Assembly (NCBI RefSeq): GCF_020283565.1
Contig: NC_060063.1
Span: 26,032,777 to 26,096,776 of the forward strand
Reading direction: 5' to 3'
From: Trifolium pratense
Lineage: Eukaryota; Streptophyta; Magnoliopsida; Fabales; Fabaceae
DNA: 64,000 nt
The translations under genes and the position numbers were made by a program. Position 1 is the stretch's first letter, and every line of letters begins with the position of its first letter. The notes under the pieces are model-generated. The model worked only from the letters and a program-made list of their open reading frames with translations, had not been told where the DNA came from and ran no database searches. This document shows, piece after piece, positions 58,301 to 64,000 of this stretch.

Positions 58301-59994
58301 TTAAAGGCGGGCCTACCTATAATAATATTATAGGAGGTAAAAGGAGTTTTAACTACCAGATATCGCACCTTGATAGTTTTGGCGTTGCTGCCTTCTCCAA
58401 ATGTGGTAAGAAGAGAGGCATAGCCCATTACATCCACTTGTTCGCCAGAGAAACCAACCAGGGTTCCTGAGTATGGTTGCAATTGCTCTTCTGCTAATTG
58501 CATGGCCTTGAAAGCTTCCCAGTACATAATGTCCGCTGAACTCCCTGAGTCTATCAGTACTCTTTTTACATCGCAGTTCAAAATTTGGACTTGTATCACT
58601 AAAGGATCATCGTCATGAGGTGCTACCTCCAGCCCATCCTTTGCAGTGAACGCCAAGTCGGGTACGTCTAATGGCTGGGGTTGTCTTACGAGGTATATTT
58701 CCGAGATGGCTCGGCGTACATACCTTTTCCTTGCTGAGCTTGATTCACCCCCGCCTGAGAATCCTCCCGCTATTGTGTTCACGGAGATTCTCCCCTCGGG
58801 AGGCTCTCTATTTGGCCCAGGAGGGTCCCGTGGCTCCTGTCGGTGGACTTTTGGCACGACAACCCGCCCTTGGGCGGCATCGTCAATGAATTTGCGGAGG
58901 TGTCCGCTTTTTATTAGCTCTTCGATTAAATCTCTTAAGTGGAAGCATTTTTCTGTGGAGTGACCTCTACACCTGTGATATGCGCACCAGGCGTTATCGT
59001 CAAGCCCCATGGGAATGTTATTGGTTCTCCTTGGGGGGAGGCTTGCCAAACCAGTGGCCAGAATTTCGTTTAAGACGTAAACTTTTGAGGCATTTAATGG
59101 CGTGAGGTCTTCATTGGCGGGATGATTCCTGAATTCTCTTCTGGGCGGTTGGCGGTAGGGCTTACCGTGATGCCTCTGCCATGGGTCTCCTTGGTGGCCT
59201 CCCGCTTTTGGTCGTGGGTGTTCAGGCGTTCTAGTGGCGCGGCCCATGTATTCCTTCTCCTTAACGTCTCTTTGTCTTTTCTCGGCGTTACTTTCTTCGC
59301 CCTTTATATAACATTCCGCCCTCTTGTTTACCTCTTGCATTGACGAGGCTGGCTTTTGGGCTAAGGACTCATTGAAATGTCCTGCTCTTAGCCCATTGTG
59401 GAAGGCTGCCACGAACATCTCTTGGTTTGGATTTGAGACCTTGATGGTGGCTTCGCTAAATCTGGCGAGGAAACTACGCAATGACTCGCCATGGTTTTGG
59501 CGGATGGAGAAAAGACTGGTTGATGTGACTTTCACGTGTTTCGATCCAGCGAACTGGTGGATAAATTTTTTATGAAAGTCAGCATAACTCTCAATTGAAT
59601 TCTTTGGAAGGTTCATGTACCAACGTAGAGCGACATCCTTGAAGGTGCCGGCTAGTAGTTTGCACTTTAGATGCTCCGGAGCATTGATTATGGCGGTTTG
59701 TGTTCCAATTGCCATCAGGTGCTCCCTTGGATCCGTCTTTCCGTCGAAGGTAGGAAGGTGGGGAACCTTGATTGTTTCCACCACTTGGGAATCCCATAAG
59801 TGTTGTGCTAAAGGCTGTACGTCCATGACGCCCTCTCCCTCCTCCTCCTCCGAAATCAATTTCGCTTTTTCTTTCTCATTAGTTCTTTCGGCTTCGATGG
59901 CCGCAATCTGAGTTTGTAAGCGCTGTATTTCTACGACGGCGGCTTGCAAGGTGTTAACGCTAGAGTTATCGTTGTTTCCATGCTCTCCAGCCAT
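55303..59994 (-). CDS. Gag-pol polyprotein of the Tat element (integrase truncated by insertion)
   Basis: This is a single 1563-residue frame. Gag (retrotransposon gag domain, about 75-240) includes VPHLPTFDGKTDPREHL. A single zinc-knuckle-like CAYHRCRGHSTEKC is at 337-350. Protease has DSG at 482-484. Reverse transcriptase spans about 745-925 with YIDD at 872-875. The first RNase H spans about 985-1095. The second, archaeal-type RNase H (about 1147-1270) is marked by VDGAS, NQAEYEAL and SDSQLV, the Tat hallmark. Integrase has HHCC (His1368, His1375, Cys1406, Cys1409) and DDE (Asp1438, Asp1498, Glu1534). The last residues (about 1559-1563) are encoded by the nested copia LTR. The start is the only ATG between primer site and gag, with a leader of about 65 nt. 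Gag and pol share one frame, so no frameshift is needed. Confidence 0.94.
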   Translation of the reverse strand: MAGEHGNNDNSSVNTLQAAVVEIQRLQTQIAAIEAERTNEKEKAKLISEEEEGEGVMDVQPLAQHLWDSQVVETIKVPHLPTFDGKTDPREHLMAIGTQTAIINAPEHLKCKLLAGTFKDVALRWYMNLPKNSIESYADFHKKFIHQFAGSKHVKVTSTSLFSIRQNHGESLRSFLARFSEATIKVSNPNQEMFVAAFHNGLRAGHFNESLAQKPASSMQEVNKRAECYIKGEESNAEKRQRDVKEKEYMGRATRTPEHPRPKAGGHQGDPWQRHHGKPYRQPPRREFRNHPANEDLTPLNASKVYVLNEILATGLASLPPRRTNNIPMGLDDNAWCAYHRCRGHSTEKCFHLRDLIEELIKSGHLRKFIDDAAQGRVVVPKVHRQEPRDPPGPNREPPEGRISVNTIAGGFSGGGESSSARKRYVRRAISEIYLVRQPQPLDVPDLAFTAKDGLEVAPHDDDPLVIQVQILNCDVKRVLIDSGSSADIMYWEAFKAMQLAEEQLQPYSGTLVGFSGEQVDVMGYASLLTTFGEGSNAKTIKVRYLVVKTPFTSYNIIIGRPAFNTLGAAMSTLYLAIKYPLDNGGVGTVRGDQILAKKCYESSLKIRHRTSSASGKFERRQAAVPGGINIIENADMDPREEFQDRRVSPIEDLEQVQIGDHPHQTTSLGTALPSEERKRIIKILKDNADLFAWKPSDMPGIDEGVITHKLSISPSTKPVSQRKRKVGEERRVAIAEEVEKLKEAGFIEEIKYPSWLANVVMVKKANGKWRMCVDFTDLNKACPKDPYPLPNIDRLIDGASGCKMLSFMDAYSGYNQIRMNPSDACHTTFMSNTCNYFYNVMPFGLKNAGATYQRLMDRVFAEQIGKNLEVYIDDMVVKTSEGNHHDDDLLDIMGSVRKYNMRLNPAKCSFGVQAGKFLGFMLTSRGIEANPEKCQAIIDMRSPTSVKEVQTLTGRIAALSRFLSCAGEKGFHFFASLRKNERFSWTPECEEAFRQLKEFLASPPILTRPLPGNTLYLYLAVSDRALSSALVQEIEGEEKPIYFVSRTLRGAETRYQRIERLSLAVVVTARKLRQYFQSHKIVVRTDYPIKNVLRKPDLAGRMVAWSVELSEFDITFSPRGAIKSQRLADFILEMSTPPTTEKTASWTLSVDGASNVRGSGAGIVLEGPDGVMIEQSLRFAFKASNNQAEYEALIAGMKLAKDMEVKELRAMSDSQLVTNQVSGKFQTKEPQLIKYVEKVQNLAKHFDSFEVVYVPREQNMRADLLSKLASTKKPGSHRTVIQETIKTPSISGEEVMMVIEEEDWRSPIIRYLQKDELPKEREKAFKLKKMAAWYSMVGDKLYKRGFASPLLLCVSTEEAKRIMSEVHEGSCGSHIGSRALAGKILRAGFYWPDIHDDTAMYVRNCDKCQRHANLHHVPGEPLKSVLSPWPFFMWGVDIVGPFPVGYKQARWIIVAVDYFTKWIEAEPVSSISAEQVKIFYWKKIICRFGLPKYIVSDNGTQFASEKVVEFCRRKGIKNTFISVEHPQANGQVESANKVILRALKRRLDSKGEAWVAHIEILV

Positions 59995-60057
59995 GTGAAG
60001 ATGTTTGATTTTCCGTCTAGTTGCTGTGATAGGCTGGGATCAAATGATTTTACCGCA

Positions 60058-60075
60058 GCCCCACGGTGGGCGCCA
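60058..60075 (-). other. Primer binding site of the Tat element
   Basis: On the minus strand TGGCGCCCACCGTGGGG starts 3 bp after the 5' LTR. TGG complements a tRNA CCA end. The primer tRNA is not assigned. Confidence 0.75.
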
Positions 60076-60078
60076 AAA

Positions 60079-60562
60079 TGTTCTGGTAAAAACTCAAAGG
60101 GGGTTGTATTATTGACTAAATGGTATGGTTACACTTGGTTCAATCCCAACAACCCTGGGAGTTTTTTTTAGTCAGTTAAGAAGAGACCCCTCCAAATGAA
60201 AGTATGGAGCTATTTATAGAGCCTCTAGTCTTCTTCTCCAAGCAAGGATTCCTAGAAATTCGGTCTTCAGCACCTTCTTCGGTGGTACAGCGTGAAAACA
60301 GGGATAGTAACCTTGGTCTCCAAGCTATGGCGGTTATGAGAAGTTAATTTCTTCCTTTTCAAGTCAATCAGTTAACACTGGGAAGAGGAAGATATTTATA
60401 CGATATGGGATTACCCTTCTGGGCGTTGCCACGTTGTTGTTTAGCCACGCCTTGGCCACTCGTCGCCTAATGGATATTTAGGTTTTGCTTGATTTGGGCC
60501 TATTCTCCTTCTTACATTAATTGGGCTTACTGGATATGTCCTTAAGCCCATTGCCCAGTCCA
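60079..60562 (-). repeat. 5' LTR of the Tat element
   Basis: 484 bp, same length as 42874-43357. Its TG/CA borders and the TATGT flank fix the ends. Confidence 0.93.
60211..60218 (-). promoter_or_regulatory. TATA box in the Tat 5' LTR
   Basis: GGCTCTATAAATAGCTCC on the minus strand. Transcription of gag-pol would start about 30 bp further, near 60180. Confidence 0.7.
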
Positions 60563-60567
60563 TATGT

Positions 60568-61576
60568 CTTTCACGGTGAAATACTTATTTTCATTGTTGG
60601 ATTATAATGTTCCATAAAATAATACAGTGGTCTGGCTGTACGTAATCATTCTCTCGTCTTCAACAATGAACCGCTAAACAATTTTATTTTTCACCCAACA
60701 AACAACAACATAATTTTTTGGTAAGAACAAACATCAACATATTGAGATTTAACAACAAGATGGCTTCCGACCCTATGATTCATTTATATCCCCAATATTT
60801 CAATTTTGCCATTGCACGCAGAAACCGAATTTTTTCTAGTGTAAATTCAGAGTAAAATTCGGTTTCTAGAAACCGAATTTTTTTTGCAAGGGCAAAATTT
60901 GAAATTCAGGAGTATAAAAGAAACACGGGGTCGGAAGAGAAACCATCTAACAACAAAGGGGAAGAAATATAAAATCCAATTTTTAATTTGTCCTTTTATC
61001 AATTTTTAAGTCAACTAAAAATGCTTTGTAACACCCTTTGTTGATGATAATTTTGAATTAAATTTGTAATAAAAGGTTTTTTAATTAAAAATTAATCATA
61101 TTTCGCTGTCAATAAAAGGTTTGCAGCACCGCATTATTGCTTCTCATTTTCTTTTTTCCCAGATCTTACATTCTCTGTTTCTAATTTCTTTCTACTTCCT
61201 TTTCTTTTGTGTTAATCTTGTATCTTTGTATTACTTTTTGCTTTCGCTACCAGTTTAATCTGGTTCGGAAACAGTTCTGACATCTTGTTTCTTTGTATTA
61301 CATAACAATAAGTCAAAGAGGTGAAGGTATAGTGAAACTTAAAATAGATTGAACAGGGAGAGAGAACAAGAGATAATCAGTAGTGAAATGGGTTAAGCAA
61401 ATTTTCAATTGCAAACCATGCATTTGATGGAAAAATTAACTCTGAAGATTTTGAATCATTCTATGTACGAAAAAAAATCTAATCTGATAATTGGGGATAG
61501 TAAATTTTGAAGTGTGAAATGATTTCACTTTTTTTTTTGGTATAACTTTTAGTTCACTTGTGTGGGAATAAAAATT
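60568..61576. other. Intergenic region right of the Tat element
   Basis: No gene is seen. A short inverted repeat of GAAACCGAATTTTT and complement lies at 60822-60885. The rest is AT-rich. Confidence 0.45.
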
Positions 61577-62890
61577 GGTCAATTCTAATATGAATAAGTC
61601 CATCAAGTTGTGCATGATGCATAAGTCACAAGTAGTGATTTATGTTATAATCGATACGAATTTTACAAAATTCACCGTTGGATTGAAAGTTTATATTATA
61701 TAGATTACCTATAAAAATTTTGAATTTTTTTGAAAATCATTTGCTATGTTATTGAAACTCATCAAAATTAACGGTATTCAATAAAAACCCATAAACCGTT
61801 AATTTTGATGGGTCTCAATAACATATGAAATGATTTTTAAAAAAATTCAAAATTTTTATAAATGATCTATATGATATAAACTTTCAATCCAACGGTAGAT
61901 TTTGTAAAATTCGTATTCGTTATAATATAAATCAATGTTTTTAAAACCGGACCGGACCGGCCGGTCCGACCGGTTCGCCCGTGAACCGAGCACCTCAGCG
62001 GTCCGGATGACTAGCCAGAACCGCTAGTCAGTGGAACCGATAAAAAACCGGTGTGAACCGGTATGAACTGATGAGAACCGGCAAAACCGATGAACCGGGA
62101 ACCCGGAAAAACCGGCCGGTTTTTAACTCCATTAAAAAATCCATTTTTATTTTTCTTTTTGCTGAAACTGAACACGCGTGAAAACACTGAAACATCATCT
62201 TTGTCCTTTCAAAGAAATATTTTTCTTTGTTTCATTTTCTATTTTCCACTAAAATTCCAATCTTTATTGTTTTTTTCTTTTTTCATATTTATTGATTTGA
62301 AATCTTTAATTCCTTTTTCACTCTCTCATAAGATCCAAGAATCCCAAAAGTATTTGATGGAAGTGAAAGAAGAAATGAAATTGGAAGATGTTTTTGAATG
62401 AAATTGAAAGAAGTTTTTGATAGAAGTGAAGATGAAGAAACCATTTATTTGTGTTGTTGTTTTTTAATTCATGTTAATGGTTAGAGAGAGAAGAGGGAGA
62501 GGAAGAAGAAGAGATGAATTTGAGAAGAGATAGATAGTGCTGGCTGTTTTCACTGTGTTTTCATTCTTTTGGCATATGTATGTGAGTTTGCAACTTTCTT
62601 TTATATCTAGGGTTAGTGTAATGAGCTTGGACCATGTCTTCTTGAAATGTGGGCTAGTGAAATAGACATTTGTATTTTTTTTTTTTTTTACTATTGAAAT
62701 TTGAGTTTGATGTTGAAATATATATTTTATATTTTATTATATATTTATTTATTATCCGGTTCTAAAACGGTCAAACCGATTGAACCATGAACCGGAGGCC
62801 ACAACGGTTCGACATCCGGTCCGGTTTTTAAAACATTGATATAAGTGCACCATGCACAACTTGATGGACTTATTCATACTAGACAAAGCC
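61577..62890. mobile_element. Mutator-type MITE, copy 3, split by a hAT element
   Basis: The left part (61577-61932, GGTCAATTCTAATATGAATA) and right part (62839-62890, ending CATACTAGACAAAGCC) belong to the same family as 15936 and 22160. ATAAAAATT flanks it perfectly at 61568-61576 and 62891-62899. The interior between the parts is the hAT element at 61933-62838. Confidence 0.93.
61933..62838. mobile_element. hAT-type non-autonomous element nested in the MITE
   Basis: This 906-bp element has ends CAATGTTTTTAAAACCGGAC and GTCCGGTTTTTAAAACATTG (exact complements over 20 bp). The target duplication ATATAAAT / ATATAAGT (61925-61932, 62839-62846) has one mismatch. The subterminal DNA repeats GAACCGGT-like motifs many times. 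The centre has no transposase frame. Confidence 0.92.
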
Positions 62891-62899
62891 ATAAAAATT

Positions 62900-63281
62900 A
62901 CTATTTTTTAAAAAACAATGTGAGAGTTGTTATAGTGCTGAGGGTCCATGATTAGAATCTTATGGGATGGTTTAATCCAACAATTTTAACAAGTGTTGCA
63001 CCATGAAAGACATGTGAAGGTCTTTCACATTAAAAAAAGCCTAATTAACAAGGTACACTAGCCATAATAAAATTTCTTATATATTTTATATTGTTCAACA
63101 TAATAGATAACACCCCACTCACACATATACATTTAAGCTCAACCATACTATAATAAAAAAACCTACAACCCATACTACCATTTAATATAACAAACCAAAT
63201 AGGACCAAATACTACCGATACAAACAGAAAACCCCACGACACATCAACATCTACCAGAAACAGAATTAGACTAGTGTATAG
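62900..63281. other. 3' flank of the BPS1-like gene
   Basis: This holds the MITE fragment above and AT-rich DNA, presumably with the 3' UTR of the minus-strand gene. Nothing else seen. Confidence 0.4.
62965..63042. mobile_element. Right-end fragment of the Mutator-type MITE
   Basis: ATCCAACAATTTTAAC, GTTGCACCATGAAAGAC and the end CACATTAAAAAAAGCC match the family right end. The left side is missing. Confidence 0.6.
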
Positions 63282-64000
63282 TCAGTAGACTACTTGCTGA
63301 TCCATGTTACGGCCAACAACACGATCATTTACAGTTTTGTCGAACCTCAGAGACGATAGCAAAGTATCACGACTAGTCAAAACAGCTTGGAAGAACTCAT
63401 CTACGCCCTTTGCAAGGAGATCCATTCCTTGGGAAAGCTTCTCTGCAGCCACGCCTAATTCCTCAACAGTCTTCAGATGCGATTCTTGCTCAACTTTGTC
63501 TTCGGTATTTACATCACCTTGGATAGTAGGATATAATTCCTTCACAACGGCATCAACTGCTTCCAACTCGTTCAATACAGAAAATTTCCCACTGGAAAAC
63601 CTAATCCTAATTTCTTCATTTACAAGATTCTGTAAACTTTTAAAAGCTGGTGCCCATGCATAAACGTCAGCCACATCCAAGTCTAACAATTTCTTTGAAG
63701 TGCCAGAGAATGCTGCAGAAAACACACTGCAAACAAATACAGTCTCCACCTTGACTCCATACATAGCTTGCATCAAAACCTTACCCTTAGCAGAATTTTT
63801 GACCTTAGGAAGATCAAGTGATCCGACAAGACCATCTAAAACGGCGCTACATTTCTCAATTCTAGGATTCTTAGCATTGATGTGTCGCCTCCAATCATCG
63901 AGCAAAGAACAGGCCCGAATAAACGACTTTGATGAGGCTGGACCTAAATGGTGCAGGGCACACTTAAGAGGAAGGTTGCCTTGATTCAAACGTGAAAGCT
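63282..64000 (-). CDS. BPS1-like protein (BYPASS1 family), C-terminal part
   Basis: BPS1 in Arabidopsis limits production of a root-derived, mobile signal that arrests shoot growth; the biochemical role is unclear. The frame encodes the C-terminal 239 or so residues: LNQGNLPLKCALHHLG, SLLDDWRRHINAKNPR, LPKVKNSAKGKVLMQAMYGV, VFVCSVFSAAFSG, VYAWAPAFKSLQNLVNEEI, FSVLNELEAVDAVVKELYP, and the end NDRVVGRNMDQQVVY. The frame is open to the window edge, and the codon at 63987-63989 is TTG inside the protein, not a start. The N-terminus therefore lies to the right. The family is usually about 330-370 residues. Confidence 0.85.
   Translation of the reverse strand, partial: LSRLNQGNLPLKCALHHLGPASSKSFIRACSLLDDWRRHINAKNPRIEKCSAVLDGLVGSLDLPKVKNSAKGKVLMQAMYGVKVETVFVCSVFSAAFSGTSKKLLDLDVADVYAWAPAFKSLQNLVNEEIRIRFSSGKFSVLNELEAVDAVVKELYPTIQGDVNTEDKVEQESHLKTVEELGVAAEKLSQGMDLLAKGVDEFFQAVLTSRDTLLSSLRFDKTVNDRVVGRNMDQQVVY

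Larger units (their letters stand above)
42874..60562 (-). mobile_element. Ty3/gypsy Tat-lineage LTR retrotransposon with antisense genes
   Basis: The element is oriented right to left. Its LTRs, 42874-43357 and 60079-60562, are 484 bp each and start/end TGTTCTGG...AGTCCA on the plus strand. By eye they are identical. TATGT flanks the element at 42869-42873 and 60563-60567. Gag-pol is at 59994-55303, continuing at 49464-49024. Minus the nested copia element it is about 11.8 kb, long for gypsy but normal for Tat/Ogre-like families. The second RNase H and the opposite-strand ORFs near the 3' LTR are Tat hallmarks (established for Grande, Ogre and relatives). Identical LTRs imply recent insertion; the pol split means this copy can no longer move by itself. 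Confidence 0.95.

Noticed and set aside
62090..62401. 103-residue ORF inside the hAT element
   Set aside because: Phe-rich translation of T-rich non-coding DNA, no transposase motif.

Overview
The window is plant nuclear DNA, most likely from a Medicago species. It is AT-rich and intron-rich. One gene is a 371-residue MAP kinase that I recognise as the alfalfa MMK2 (Arabidopsis MPK4) type, and the repeats are of kinds I associate with legumes. The species assignment is inference from gene resemblance; no database was searched.

Host genes, left to right: the first exon of COG8 (minus, running off the left edge); a tRNA-Phe(GAA) with a degenerate tandem copy; a truncated DUF295/F-box-type relic carrying a MITE; a complete six-exon mitochondrial MscS-like channel gene (MSL1-like, 10370-14976, plus); a complete six-exon GH28 polygalacturonase-family gene (19449-24523, plus); a complete six-exon MAP kinase gene (25137-29217, minus); and the C-terminal part of a BPS1-like gene (minus, running off the right edge). 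The host genes are unrelated housekeeping, wall and signalling functions. I see no operon-like or clustered logic.

The rest is a transposon landscape that can be dated by nesting. 30055-36368 is a CACTA element with exact CACTA ends and a GTA target duplication. It carries spliceable host-gene exon fragments and no recognisable transposase, and it holds two further insertions. 36660-41945 holds LINE remnants, followed by a SINE and a TRIM.

42874-60562 is a 17.7 kb Ty3/gypsy Tat-lineage retrotransposon in minus orientation. It has 484-bp LTRs, apparently identical, and a TATGT target duplication. On its opposite strand it carries three further genes, each with its own TATA box and one with an intron, plus an eight-copy 70-bp tandem repeat. 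Its integrase is split by a younger Ty1/copia SIRE-like element (49465-55318, 1319-bp LTRs, ATGTG target duplication) that has lost pol. To the right, a Mutator-type MITE (61577-62890, perfect 9-bp target duplication) is itself split by a 0.9 kb hAT-type element.

The strongest candidates for something under-described are the antisense gene set of the Tat element (two of its three proteins carry SUMO-interaction-like motifs) and the phase-continuous captured exons in the CACTA element.
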